DNA from: Cantharellus purpuraceus
Lineage: Eukaryota; Basidiomycota; Agaricomycetes; Cantharellales; Hydnaceae
Length of the DNA stretch: 64,000 bases
Reading direction: 5' to 3'
Assembly: GCA_025174535.1 (NCBI GenBank)
Contig: JALBUN010000049.1
Span: 434,001 to 498,000 of the forward strand
The position numbers and the translations under genes were made by a program. The number at the start of each line of letters is the position of its first letter. Within the stretch, counting starts at the first letter, position 1. Below the pieces are notes generated by a model. It searched no databases. It was not told the DNA's origin and saw nothing but the letters and a program-made list of their open reading frames with translations. This document shows positions 46,396 to 58,874 of this stretch, piece by piece.

Positions 46396-46902
46396 TGCCA
46401 AAGAAGAGGATATCAGGGGTTGCTATGTATGCGGTTGCGAATCAACGAGAATCCAATGTGATGTCGGGATTCGACCGTTCCCCCAGTGTGGAACCAACTC
46501 CCGTATATGGCATACGGCGGATCAGGTCGAGGGAAGCAAACGCGTTGCAGCCAAGTGTCTAGCCATGTTGGACTGGCTCAGCCAGGCTGTAAAGCCAATG
46601 AACCACACCATCAGGTGATCACAGAACCTGGCAAGCACCCCAAATCACCCCCATCATGACACCGTCTAGCTGGGGTTGTCGGAACGCCTCCAGAAGAACT
46701 GGAGGGCCCCGCGGCAAAGGAGCTCCCACATAGCAACCAACTGTTCACACGGTCGATTGTTACAGTAAAGGCAAGACATGTATTGAATGGGCAATAGCAG
46801 AGTGTAACAGTCTAATGGTACAATAACAAATACAAGACAATAAGAAATCATGCACTGCCAGGAGCGTGGATGAGACCTCCTCGTGAAAAGAAAATACGAC
46901 AC
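46396..46902. other. Convergent 3' region between the deacetylase and histone H4
   Basis: About 500 bp. It should hold both transcript ends. No gene is supported; a minus-strand frame of 78 codons at 46666-46902 is the run-on beyond the H4 stop. Confidence 0.4.
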
Positions 46903-47324
<422 letters not shown>

Positions 47325-48102
47325 TGCTAATCAGTTGTTGAGGTAAAAGAGGTTCTGAGAGTTGCGTTGCGCGAGTGTCGCGAGATGGTGGAGAGCGGGA
47401 AGACGGTGGTGGTAGCAAACCAAGACGCGAGTCACTTGCTTTAATAAAAAAAGGAGCCCACTCCCAGTCACGTGACCCGTCGCGTCCAACCTGAACCTTA
47501 TTTCCATTTCGCCAAACACCAGAACAAACATCCCACAGCCACCGTCACTTTTGTCACGCGCTTATTCGTTCTTTCCACCGCTCATCGAGCCGTTGGCGCG
47601 CACCACCCCAACACCACGCCCTGTGCCACTCGTTAGCTCCTCTAACCCCTCAGACACACTGCTCGACTTGACTCCATAAACATCATTTAAATCGCACCAA
47701 CGCATGTTTGCCCTAGAATTCAACATGGCCGTATATACTGACAAGCACAAGTAGTGGGGGGGGGGTGACATAGATGAACCAATTATACCCATATATCGTG
47801 GAGATGCTTGTGAGTGGACAACAGAATGCACGCAGGTAGGGAGGGGTAAGGAAGAACTTGATAGTAATAAAAAAAGGGGTACGGCGACCGCGGAATTATG
47901 CGTCGGAAAGAAGGATGCGATACAACCACAAGATGGATGGATGGTAGTGCTTAAGGAGCATGGCTATGCGCAAATAACCGTTAGTAAGCATAAGACATGG
48001 CATGCATTAGTATCCTGGAAGTACGCCTGCAACAAGAAAACCTAGAGAGACCCGAAACAAGAGACGGCACGCGCGAGACGAGCGTGGTGGACGTCAACAC
48101 CC
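47325..48102. promoter_or_regulatory. H4 promoter region and 3' end of the FYR-domain gene
   Basis: About 780 bp. Next to H4 is a poly(A) stretch (TTTAATAAAAAAAGG at about 47440) and a GTCACGTGAC palindrome at about 47467. The rest, to 48102, has a run of ten G (47757-47766) and no supported gene. It ends at the stop of the FYR-domain protein. Confidence 0.5.
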
Positions 48103-51100
48103 TCACGCGTGCCCACCGCTACCGCTGCTGTACGACGGCGACCCCGCGGTATACGCATGCTGCGACGATGACGACGCGGGGGGACTCCGCCTCCGCCTCC
48201 GCTGCTGCCGAGTCTCCCTCGCGCCGCGGCTGTATTCCGCAGGACTGGACGCGCGCCGCCCATGTCCCTCATGCACGGGGTACGGGTTGATGAGTCCCCG
48301 CATCCCAGAGGGCACGCTGGGCGGAGAGACGGAGGAGTACCGCTGCCCCTGCTGCTGCTGCGGCGGCGGCGGCGGGGACGCGCGGTGGCCGCTCCCATGG
48401 AAAGTATCAGGAGGCGAGCGCGGCGCAAACGAGTCAATCGACGGCAGCGAAGGCAGCGGTGGCGTTCCCTCACGCACCGCCGTCGCGCGAGGCGAGGTCG
48501 GGGAACGCTCCCTATCGGATGGCGTCCCACGCACAAACGACGTATTTCCCGCGTCGGGCTCGCGCTCCGGCTCCACGACGCCGTCCTCCTCTTCCTCTGC
48601 CCCGTGCTCGTGCTCCTCGACCGGCGAGGAGGGCTTGGACATCATGCCGCTTCCCATAGAGGGGTTGGCAGAATGGGCCAACGACATGGATACGGACGAC
48701 TCCATCCCGCCGGCACTCGCCTTGTCGTCGGGGGTGACAGCAGCCGTAACAGCAGCGTGTCTTCCACCCAATGGACTGCAAACGCACAAAACCATCAGCT
48801 CAAACCCCGACGACTCACATCCAAGGGACACACTCACCCCCCCTCAACAAAGTTCTGCCGAACATAATCCTGCAACAAGTTCGCGCCCTCAAGCTCCTGC
48901 AAGAGGTGCTTTATGGTATTCTGCCCAAGTCCAAAATAGTCGGGACCGGAAACAGAGTTGGAGTGTTGTCTACAAAAAGGGGCGAGGGGGTCAGATGAAC
49001 AGACAGAGATGGAGATGGCGCGCGCATACCGGTTGCGCACGCGATTGGCAGCCTTTACGATGACACTCCACGCTCCCGTCGCGGTGCCTGCCGTAATCGG
49101 ATTATCCACATCGTCGCTTGGGGTGATTCTGAACCTGCCAACCAAAACAAGGCCATGCATTAACCCCCTACATGAATGTCCGCGCCAAAAGGACGCACCG
49201 TGGCCCAGATCCGCCGTCGATCTCCTCCCCACGGAGGATGGTACACGTGTACTGCGCATCCATGTCAAACTGATGCATCGAGAGGTACCGCCTAATAACA
49301 CCATCAGCCCCACACCCTCGAGACAAATCCCCCACACCCCAAAAACAACACCACGCACCTGGTCACCTCATACCCAATCGGGAATATATACCGCTCCGTA
49401 TGGAAATGTTTCTCAAGACAAACGCGTCCCAGGCTGTGGACGGTCATGATCCCCACATTTAGCGGGAGCTGTGGCTGGCCATCTGCCGTCCTGCCATATC
49501 GCGCGTCAGTGTCAACGTACATGCATAGGAGCAGATGCAGACGGAGCCGCAGTCGCGGTCGGCCCTCCACCCTCTCTCGGTACATACCTGGGGACACACG
49601 GAATACTGTAGCTCTTGCTCTGAACCGTATGCGCCTTGAGCCGCTTTGGCTTTGTGCTACGCGGACGTGGGGGCGCAAGGGGCGGCGGGGGCAGGGGCAC
49701 TAAATGCGTTCTGTCGCGAGAAAAATACAAGTGACATGAATCAGCTTGTGTGCATGTTGTCACCAATCGAATATAATAATAAAAAACCGACGCAAGAGAA
49801 CGCGTGACCCGAAACAAGAACAAACTACTCACCGATCCCTGGGCGGCGGCCCACTGGGAGGCGGGGCAGGGGGCGCAGGGCTATACGTCTGTCGGGGCGG
49901 CGAACTGAGGTGCCGCACATAATTCGACGGCATCGAGGGCGGAGGAATCGGAGGCGTCGCCACACGCGCAGCGGGGGGCATCGCGAGCGCGTGCGGGTGC
50001 TGCGGGACAGGCGCGTGCGGGTGCGGGTGTGCATGCATGGGGAGCGGGGCGTGCGGGTGCGGGTGGGCATGCATGGGGACGGGCGCGTGCGGGGGCGGGG
50101 CGTGCGCATGGAGGGGAATGTGTGCGGCGTGCGGCGGCGGGGGCACCGCGTACCCGTTCTGGACGGTGCGATGTGAGCGCGAGTGCGAGGGCGGGGGGTA
50201 CTGGCCTGCGCCTGGAGGCGGGATGGGTGGGCCGGGTGGGGGGAGGGTGTGGTGAGAGGCGGCAGCTAGGTTAGGAGAACCAGGCCGCTCGGTGGACGCT
50301 TCGCTGCGCGCCGTGTCGTCATTGTCCTTGCCACGGTCGTGCGCCGGCGCTAGATGAATGCAAGGTAAGTACACGCAGAAGCAGCAGGCAGCTACATACC
50401 GCCTTTCTTCTTTTTGGCAGTGGTCCCTCCTGCAGCGACACTGCCTGCCCTGCCCCTGCCCCTGCCGCCCCGTCCCCGCCCGCGACCGCGTGCAGGAGCT
50501 GGGGCCGGTGGCAGGGCCACATTCCCTGGGGCCGGGGGTGCAGCAACCGGTGCCGCAGCGTTGTGGGGAGCAGGCGACGACGACGCGCTGGGCAGCGCCC
50601 CTGCACCCGCGCCGGGCCCAGCGCCCTGCGTCTGAGGCTGGCTCTGCGTCTGCACGGACGTGCGGGGCCGCTTCCGGGCCTCGTCTCCCGGCGGAGGGCC
50701 GCGCTTCACGGGCGGGAGAGGAAGGTCGCGGTCGGCATCGTATGTGTGCTCGTGGCCGAGCTCGTACGTGCGCGGGGAGCGCGGCTGTGCGCCGTTGGCG
50801 GCGTACTCTGAGGGCGGGCTGGGGGACGGGAACTGGGCGGGTGCAAAGCCGGGGGTGGGGGACATGGCACGTGCGGCGGCGTGTGGCGGGTGCGGAGGGG
50901 GGTGCTGGGGATGCAGCGGGGGAGGATAGGACGGTGGGGGGTGCTGGGGGTGGTGGTGGTGTGGATGCGGCGGCGGCGGGGGCGGCGGCTGTTGCTGGTG
51001 ATGGGCTGGGGGAGGGGGCGACCTGGCCGTGGGAGGGGGCGGGTGTGGGGGATAGTATGACTCGTGGGCGTGCGGATGGGCATGCGGGGGCGGGTAGGGT

Positions 51101-51767
51101 GGGTAGGCGGGGTGCGGCGGAGGAGGGTGCGGGTAGCGGTCCCTGTCCTTGTCGCCGAGGCCATTGTACTCGCGCCCGTTGGCGTCGCCGTTGACACGGC
51201 CGCGCGCGAGGGCGTCGTCGTCCGAGTCCTCGTCGAGGACCTGCTGCAAGGCGGCGTCGCGGGCGGCGGCGAGAGGACGGACGTGGGGAGGATGTGGCTG
51301 TGTCGGCGGTGGCGGGTACGGGTGCTGTGGCGGGGCATGGCGGGGAGGGTGCGGGTGTCGGGGGGCGACGGCGGCGGCGGCGACGGGAGAGCGGGGACGG
51401 GGCGACGGGACGGGGGGCGCACCCTCGATCTCGATGATCCGGTCGAGCAGCATGCTGGGGCGGAGGACGGTGGGCACGGACGGAGGAGGAGAAGGGGGAT
51501 GGAGACGCACTCTTTTTCGCGGCTGAGCCTGCGGTTCTGGTCGCTGGCACGGTGGAGCTCGGCGACGAGCTCGCTGCATCTGAGCTCGATCTCGTGGTAG
51601 CGGCGCTTGAGCCTCTTGTATTTTTCGGGGAGCATGTCGTGGGAGACGGCGTCGGGAGAGGGCCGCTCGGCGGCGGAGGGCGGCGGCGGGTGCGGCGGCG
51701 GGTGCGGATGGGGGCGGTGGGAGGAGGAGGGGGCGGGGATGGGTCGACGATGGGAGAAGGGATCCAT
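48103..51767 (-). CDS. FYRN/FYRC-domain nuclear protein with Pro/His-rich regions (TBRG1-like)
   Basis: Nine exons (51767-51511, 51454-50400, 50349-49833, 49710-49588, 49490-49359, 49291-49199, 49134-49030, 48969-48838, 48775-48103) sum to 3,087 nt, 1,028 residues. The N-terminus holds a coiled coil (PEKYKRLKRRYHEIELRCSE). A long Pro/His/Gly-rich region includes RGRGRGRGGRGRGRAG and KKKK (likely nuclear) and MHAHPHPHAP repeats. FYRN is PLNVGIMTVHSLGRVCLE..FHTERYIFPIGYEVTR (49490-49359) and FYRC is FRITPSDDVDNPITAG..AWSVIVKA and GPDYFGLGQNTIKHLLQ (49134-48838). FYR domains occur in MLL-type methyltransferases and TBRG1; here no SET domain is seen. GC-rich throughout. The C-terminal 220 residues are low complexity. 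Confidence 0.8.
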
Positions 51768-52315
51768 GATGGCGGACAGAGAGAGAGACAATTGCAACAG
51801 ACGCGCTGCATTCACGAGTCTACGCCGCTTACCGCGCCCCACCCCCGGTCCCCGGCCCTCCCTCCGCCACCGGCCACTCATGGCCCCTAACTGCTCTCGC
51901 GCCGCATACCCGGTCCCGGGCCGCCATAGCAGCCAGACTAGGCTTGCCACGAGGCCGGGCGCGGCGCGCGCACCGGCGGACGCTGGGCACTCGCCTTTGT
52001 GCGTGCACCGTTCCCCCGCGAAGCACGACGACGCCCAGGCGCCCAGGGAGCCTCGAGGCCGCGCCGGGATCCGGGGCCACGCCATCATACGATATCAGTT
52101 GCCGCATCGGGAGCGTAGCACGCACACGTGATGGCCCGAGTATGCAGACCCGCCACCGGGTGTCTGGCCCGAGGGACGTGGGCACCGCAAGGGTCTCGTT
52201 CACATCTTTGGCGGCAGGGGCATATATTGTATACAGGCACCACGCACACCCGGTGCGCATGACGACCCCGCGCGACATCCTGTGCAGTGCATGGTCCCGG
52301 AGCCGAGACGCCGGA
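51768..52315. promoter_or_regulatory. Promoter of the FYR-domain gene and 3' end of hydrolase 1
   Basis: About 550 bp of GC-rich DNA between two genes on the minus strand. It contains an ACACGTGATG site at about 52124 and no supported gene. Long frames on the plus strand (51944-53206 and others) are by-products of high GC. Confidence 0.45.
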
Positions 52316-53626
52316 TCAACACCGTGCGCCCGCCCAGGTCCCCGGCCCGTGCGGTGCGTCCACAAACGCCCCAATGACACCCGCCCACACGCCGTCCCCA
52401 AAGTACTCGTACCACAAGTGTCCATACTCGTCGCTGGGCACCTGTCCGTGCCCCGCCCCCACGCCCACCATCTCCGCATGCGCCACCGCCCCCACCATCT
52501 CCTCCCCCTTGCTGTACGGCACAACCCCGTCCTCCCGCCCGTGGATCACCAGCACCCTCGTCGACGGCGCAATCCGCGCCAGCTCCTCGCGAAAATCGCA
52601 CCCGTTTGTCTGTGGACCGTCACCGACAGCGTCCCGCACGTGCAGCGCACCACACTCACCGCGGCCCTCTGCTTCGCTGCCCCCCGCCCCGCGTCAGCCC
52701 GCAGCACACTCGGTCAACAGTCACACGCACTGATCACACGGCCGGGTCGTCTGGGACGGCACACGCTCAGCGCGCCTCTCCCCGCCGCCCAGTCAGGCGC
52801 TCACCTTCCGCGAAACACCCCCTCCAACAGCTGCTCGTACCGCGCCTGGTTCTCGCGCTGCGCGATCCACGTGGGGGACAGCAGCTCGTCCACCATGGGC
52901 CGGATAAACGCCTTCTTCTGCGCCATGGTCAGGGGCGGTCCCGTGCTCTGCGGCGCCGCCGTCGCCGTCGGCGCTGCAGGACGCTGCACGGGCCGTTCGC
53001 TGGGCGTGCACCGCGTGCTCGCCAGCACGACGTGGTGCACCCGGAACGGCAGCGGTGCGGCGTCGCCCGCACCACTGGGGAACAGCAGCAGCTGCTGCAG
53101 AACAAGACCTAGCCTGCCCTTAGCACACGTGCAGCCATGTATACTGCCTTGTTACCTCCCATGGAGAATCCGAGAATGTCGACGTCGGTCCACCCGACGT
53201 GTGTGATGAGCGCAACGGCGTCGCGCGCCATGGCCTCGAGCGTGATCTCGTCGCTGCAGTCCGGTGTGGCACACGTCGACGCGCCCATGCCCCTACACAC
53301 GCATGCATCAGCGACACTCCCCACATGGCACGCGGGCGCAACGCCACCTGTGGTCATACACCAGCACTGCCACACCACGCTCAGCACAACCATATGCGCA
53401 CACGGTCATGCCCACCTGGTCTCGTGCGCGCAAGCAACGCAGGCAGCCGTCCCCAGTCCGACATGATACACCCCCGCCCCGTGATCAGCACCATCGGCAC
53501 CGGCCGTGTGTGTTCACGAGGGCCGGCCCCGCCATACAGCGTGTAGCCCAGCGTCGCGCCATCCGGCAAGCTCACCTGTTGGAGTAGAGACTCGGTCTCG
53601 GTCTCGGGATGGAGAGCGTCAGCCAT
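52316..53626 (-). CDS. Alpha/beta-hydrolase, tandem copy 1
   Basis: Starts at ATG 53624-53626 and ends TGA 52316. Motifs: LPDGATLGYTLYG, LITGRGCIMSDW (oxyanion strand), VLVYDHRGMGAST, the nucleophile elbow GFSMGG, acid region HGREDGVVP, and GHLWYEYF with the candidate catalytic His. So Ser-Asp-His is complete. It has a long cap (RPAAPTATAAPQ..MAQKKAFIRPMVDELLSP). About five exons; intron positions around VLVYDHR and after GFSMGG are the same as in copies 2, 3 and 4, so all are duplicates of one ancestor. It starts only 42 bp after the stop of copy 2. Substrate unknown. Confidence 0.82.
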
Positions 53627-53648
53627 TGTATGGAGCGTACATAATCAC

Positions 53649-53660
53649 TGTCACGTGACA
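53649..53660. promoter_or_regulatory. 12-bp perfect palindrome TGTCACGTGACA between hydrolases 1 and 2
   Basis: It lies in the 42-bp spacer between the stop of hydrolase copy 2 (53669) and the start of copy 1 (53626). CACGTG is the core of fungal bHLH sites (Cbf1/Pho4/Ino2 type). Promoter role is inference, and no other promoter space is available. Confidence 0.45.
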
Positions 53661-53668
53661 CATGTATA

Positions 53669-54938
53669 TTACTCATCGTCCACAAACGCCTCAATGACAC
53701 CGACCCACACCTCCACCGCAAAGTACTCAAACCACACGTGCCCAAACGCGTAGCTCGGCACCTGGCCCCTCCCCGGGCCCTCCTCCAGCATCCGCGCCCC
53801 GTCCGGCAGCGCAGCGAGCAGCTCCTCCGCCTTTGCAAACGGCACCACCACGTCGTCTCTGCCGTGGGTCACGAGGACCTTGGTGGACGCCGCAACGCGC
53901 GCGAGGTCGTCGCGGAAATGGAACGTGTGGTGGATCTGTGTGCGATGAGGCGTCTGCGAGACAAGCAGACGTGGACTCACCGCTCCGAGCTGTTTCACTG
54001 GCGGGCCGCGTCGCGGTCAGAGTGTCAGCAGCGCGAGTAAGAGGCCATCGACGACTCACAAACCGTGCGTGCCGGCCGACTGCCGCGACGCGCGCGTCAG
54101 CGTTGCCATGACACGTGGGGACACCTCACCTTCCACGGGCGACATGCGCCAATATCGTCTCGTATCGCGCCTTGTTCTCGGGGTGCGCGAGCCACGCCGG
54201 AGACAGACACGCCTCCACCAAGGGACGCACGAATGCTTTCCGCTCGTCCATCGTCAAGGGCCGTCGCGGCGTCTGGGGGGCGCTGTCGACTGCCGCGGGC
54301 GGGGGTGCCACGGGACGCTGGTTGGGGGTGCACAGGGTAGACGTGAGCAGGGCGTGGTGTATCTGGAAGGGAAGCGGCGCGGCGTGGCTCGGGAACAGCA
54401 GCAGCTGCTGCAGAACGATGCCTTTCGTGTGCACAGCGAGTCAGAGGATCAGTCTGCCGTGAGGCTTGGGTGGGACATTGTTACCTCCCATGGAGAATCC
54501 CAGCATGTCCACGTCCTTCCACCCAACGTGTTCGACGAGCGCAACGGCGTCACGCGCCATGGTTTCGATCGTGATCTCGTCATTCCTTTCTGGTGTAGAG
54601 TACGTAGACTCGCCCATGCCCCTGCGCATCGCATCAGCAACCCCCCTTGCCTCGGCCCACCAGCTCACCGCACCTATGGTCATACACAAGAACTTGCATC
54701 CACCTCTGTCAACGAACACCCCCCACCCTTGTCCAGCAACGGCAAGAAACGCACCTGCACGCTTTTCAGATAAAGCGGGGATCAAGCGCTCCCAGTCCGA
54801 CTTCAAGCACCCCCTGCCGATGATGAGCACAAGCGGGAGTCTGGTGCCCTTGCCGAGATGCTCTGGGCCGAAGATATCGTATGCCAGCGTGGCACCGTCG
54901 GGTAGGGTGACTCTGAGGGATTCTGTGCGAGCAGCCAT
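53669..54938 (-). CDS. Alpha/beta-hydrolase, tandem copy 2
   Basis: ATG 54936-54938 gives MAARTESLRVTLPDGATLAYDIFGPEHLGKG; an in-frame upstream ATG at 55004 is less like the paralogues. Motifs: LVLIIGRGCLKSDWERL, VLVYDHRGMGEST, GFSMGG (Ser), HGRDDVVVP (Asp) and FGHVWFEYF (His). Introns flank VLVYDHR (54756-54675 area) and interrupt after GFSMGG and before FHFRDD. It is the same strand and family as its neighbours. High GC and compact. Function within the superfamily cannot be told. Confidence 0.82.
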
Positions 54939-55744
54939 TTCGAGTGTGCAGCGCAAGGATGTAGGTAATAGCTGGGGGTGGGCACTAGGACAGGGGGAAA
55001 CCACCGAATTCTAGTTGAAGCAGCTACAATGACTTCTCATCGTGCCACGCATATATGGTAGCCTCGGTCAGACGAGCCCAGTGTTGTCATCGACGTGAGA
55101 ACTCAAATGACCCAGTTGACCCGGGTTATAACCGGTCAGTCGGTCAGTGAGGGTAATGATGCTCAGTTTGGCAGATCGTTTGGGTAGCAACAGGCAGAAT
55201 ACGTTGGTTTTGCTCCTCTGCCACCAGTCCTGGCATTGGGTCCATTTCTACAAGGGCGAACGCGCCAAATCTTGAGCTTCTAAAACGCGATGAGGAGGCG
55301 GGCCTTTGATGCAGGGACTGGTCAGATGATGCAAATAAAGGATGTGCTTTCCCCCAGAAGGGGTGTGTGTCAGACACGTTTTTGACAACGTTCGAGTGGG
55401 AAAAGCTGTCATATTACAATCTAAACGGGTCTGTGGAAAGATGCATCATCTTGATTTACTGTCCCAGGTGAATGCTCAGGCCCAGGATGAAAGGTTGGGA
55501 ATGGCTCTAGGGAAGGCTCGTTGATAACCCAGATCCAACATCTATTATCCATCACATTTCCAGTGGTTTTAACCTTTTGACCCCTGGTCGGTAACAATAC
55601 CAGACAAACAGGCCTGGTACCGGCAACTGTTGCGGTACGTACACACCGCCATCGGCCACTGAGGTGGCACGCCGACACAAATGACCGTCCTGATAGACCC
55701 TAGATTTCTAACCAGCGGTATCGAGAGGCATCTCTCGATGCATC
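54939..55744. other. Stretch between hydrolase 2 and the hydrolase 3 relic
   Basis: About 800 bp. No gene recognised. Short frames on both strands (55144-55377, 55342-55524, 55421-55678) have no motifs. The right part must contain the promoter of hydrolase 2. Confidence 0.4.
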
Positions 55745-56722
55745 AAGTACTGCTCACTCTCATCACCCACCAGCCCAAAAACCCCCACCTCAAAAAATTC
55801 TCAACACCACAGGTGCCCAAACACCACAGCTAGGCACCTGGCCCTTGGTACCCGGTCCCAACCCAGCCCCACACCCACCACCAGCGAGCGTCTCCTCGCC
55901 CTGCGTGGATGATGGTCTGGTTCGGGACGAAAGCACATGAACCCACAGCTTCTCGGCTGTTTCGCTATCAACCCCCCCGTCGCGTCAGGGCAGTAGCAGC
56001 ACGTCCCAGTACAATTGAAGACTTACCAACGGTAGCGTGCCGGTCGACAGAGACGCACGCATCAGTCCTGCTGTTGCCATGCCTGCACACGTTCCCCAGC
56101 GACACCTTCCCTTCCGCGGGCCAGACGTTGCAATATGTATCGTGCTTTATTCTCGGGGGAGCGCGAGCCGCGTTGGCGACAGGTACGCGTCAACCATGGA
56201 ACGTGCGAATGCCTTCCGCTGCTCTATAGTGTGGCTGACCGGGGAACAGGTGGCATTGATGGACAGGCTGCTGCAGACATCAGATATTCTCCGAATCTAC
56301 GGAAGGATGGGAATACCACCTCCCATGGAGAATCCCAGCATGTCCCATCCAACGTGTTCAACCAGTGCAATAGCGTCACGCGCCATCGTTTCGATGGTGA
56401 TCCCGCCATTCCTCCCTGGCATGGAGTACGTTGACGCCCCGATCCCCCCTGCACAAACCAGCATCAATACGCCTTCAACTCTTTCCCCCCGCCAATCATC
56501 AGTTAACCCGCACCTGTGGTCATATATCCGGACCACGTCTGTTGCAACACAAATAATCACGACGTCATCAACGCCGGACCCGCCTGTTCGGTCCGACTTC
56601 AAGCATGCCTTGCCAGTGATGAGCACAAGCAGATCCGAGATGCCACAAGCCAAAAATAGCATACGCCAGCGCCGCACCGTCGGGTAAGGTGGCCTTGAGA
56701 GGCTCTCTGTACGAGCCGCCAT
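55745..56722 (-). pseudogene. Alpha/beta-hydrolase, tandem copy 3, degenerate
   Basis: The frame begins MAARTESL at 56722, then shifts out of phase within a few codons. The central region is still clear: VRIYDHR/intron/GIGASTYSMPGR and ITIETMARDAIALVEHVGWDMLGFSMGG (with a 9-nt in-frame loss relative to VGWKDVDMLGF). Downstream, remnants of the cap (HTIEQRKAFARSMVDAYLSP) and of the acid/His region (to about 55745) carry stops and frameshifts. It is therefore a dying duplicate in the tandem array, with both ends lost before the catalytic centre. Confidence 0.8.
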
Positions 56723-57434
56723 TTGCCGGCGTTTTCACAGAGCGGGACAAAAACTGCCTGAAGCCACCGCCCAATCTGAATATTCTGAGATCTTATGTCG
56801 ATGGCCCGCCCGATATGGCCATTACGATAACGTCACCAAGCTTTCAGCTTCAGCCGTGGTGTAATTTCATGATAAACCCGTTGGGTGAGTAATTTAGCAG
56901 CGGGGGTGCCTGATGCTGCCATGTCGTCTCACCGGTAAGTTCTCACATGGGTGGGAACGGGAGGCATGCAAACTTGAAAATGGTCTTCTGTCTGCAAGGT
57001 ACGTCCTCAAATCCAGCCGACGCTGCTGGTCGAGGAGCCTCCTACTTGATTCCGGGCGTGTGCCAACCCGTATGATACAGCCTCACTTTCATGGCAGACC
57101 AAATCGTGTCCAATTCCGACACTTTCGGCACATCAATCTCACATTCATCTAGTACTAGGGACTCAACTCAGTGCCATCTTCCATAAATGATAAAACACGC
57201 AGCTAGACAAATTGTCCGTGCTATCGCCTGGATAAAGAGATTATATGATATCTCGTAACAGATGTAACTGAAGCTTCGGGAGTCCACCAGCACCGACTGC
57301 GGCAAGGCCCATTGGCTTTGAGCAGAACGACCCGTTCATCTTCACATGCCTTGAGCACTCAATTAGCGCTGCCTTGCTGTTATCAGCTCAGGGCTATACA
57401 CCACAAATCATATCCGCATATCCAACTGTCAAAT
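56723..57434. other. Stretch between the hydrolase 3 relic and hydrolase 4
   Basis: About 700 bp, less GC-rich than its surroundings. Open frames at 56913-57152 and 57312-57722 lack motifs; the latter overlaps hydrolase 4 antisense. Nothing is supported. Confidence 0.4.
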
Positions 57435-58701
57435 CTACAAGCGAATCTTGAAGGAGGCACCTTCATCCACAAAAGCCTCGATAACATCGACCCACATGTC
57501 CACCCCAAAGTATTCATACCAAAGATGCCCAAAGTCGTAGCTCGGTACCTGCCCTCTTTGTGTGCCTATTTCGACCATGCGAGCGTGCGGGATGGAGCGG
57601 AGGATTTCCTCTGCAAAGGAAAAAGGTACAATAATGTCTTCTCGACCATGGATCACGAGCACTTTGACGGTGGAGGGGATATTGATGAGTTGCTCGCGGA
57701 AGTTGAATTTGGTGAGCTATAGTGTTACAGAATAAATGTCCATCCGTTGCACACATATGGAACAGTCTCACCGCCATCCCTTGTTTCACTAGATCATTTA
57801 CATTAGCAGCATATTCCCTAGTTCATCAAGTGGCATCTCACATATAGTCTGCATGGGTCTAGGCAGCACTTGTCAGTGCGGTTGTAAAAGCAACAATAAA
57901 AACGGACCACCTTCCGTTTATTGCGCGTTCTAACCAGAGATCGTATCTTTCTTTATTTTCTGGCTGTGCTATCCACTTTGGGCCCAAGGAGGCATCGAGA
58001 GAAGGACGCGCAAGCTCTTTCTTGTGTTCTATGGTCAACGGCTGACCCGGAGCCGGGGGATTAGCCAATTGTGGAGGCGGCGGCAAAGTACGTCGAATAG
58101 GCGAACACAATGTACCCGTAAGCAAAGCATGGTGTACACGAAAGGGTGAGGGTGTGGCGTTGGTTGGGTGCGTAGGGAGCAGCAACAATTGCTGTAGAAC
58201 GGCGCCTGGAATTGGCAAATGTGTATCGGGGATTCTCGAATTACGTGACAAACGAATTACCTCCCATGGAGAATCCAAGAATGTCAACGTCTTTCCATCC
58301 AACATGTCGGATAAGAGCGAGAAGGTCACGCGCCATCACCTCGATGGTAATACCATCACTGCCGTCTGGTGTGGCGTACGTAGATTGACCTATCCCCCTA
58401 GCAACTAGCATAAGTTACAAGCCATTTCACGCTGCAATAGTTGTGCAACCTATGGTCATATACGAGAACTGGCCTCTGTGAGCATAAACGCCACAACAAT
58501 GAATGGACAGCAAGATGCACCTGCCCTTTTTTGGGATAGGGACGGAATCAAGCGTTCCCAATCGATCTTGATACTACTTCTACCACCAATCAGCACTAAT
58601 GGCAGTGCCCCCTTCCCCAGCTGCTCTAGGCCAAAGATGTCGTATGCTAGCGTAGCACCATCAGGCAAGGGGAATCTCAAAGAGTCTGGCTGAATGGGCA
58701 T
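57435..58701 (-). CDS. Alpha/beta-hydrolase, tandem copy 4
   Basis: ATG 58699-58701 (MPIQPDSLRFPLPDGATLAYDIFG) to TAG 57435. Motifs: LVLIGGRSSIKIDWERL, VLVYDHRGIGQSTYATPDGSDG, GFSMGG, HGREDIIVPF, FGHLWYEYFG. The cap (LTIEHKKELARPSLDASLGP) is like copies 1-2. Introns sit at the same places (58531-58484 area, after VLVYDHR, after GFSMGG, before FNFREQL). The segment between NGR and FNFREQL (57908-57715) contains stops in the obvious frame and needs one more intron than I could place, so the model is incomplete there. Confidence 0.75.
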
Positions 58702-58874
58702 CGAGGGAAAGTATACAAATGCAGCAGTCGGTAGTACAAGAGATGCAAGCAACCATTGCAACCGAGCGTTTCACGGTCCAAGTACACAGCAACTCATTAG
58801 TAGCCGGTCACGTGCCCCCAAGGCTAACCCTTTGTCGCCAAACTCGTCGAAAACCCTCACGTCAAACTTGGACA
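58702..58874. promoter_or_regulatory. Divergent promoter of hydrolase 4 and the SCOC-like gene
   Basis: 173 bp between divergent start codons, with GGTCACGTGCC at about 58806. Both promoters must lie here or extend into the genes. Confidence 0.5.

Noticed and set aside
48262..51600. Several plus-strand frames of 100-280 codons
   Set aside because: They are shadows of the GC-rich FYR-domain gene, whose nine exons add up to an exact multiple of three and contain recognisable domains.
51829..53206. Long plus- and minus-strand frames in the hydrolase 1 region (up to 420 codons)
   Set aside because: High GC depletes stop codons; the hydrolase motifs are in one minus-strand frame only.
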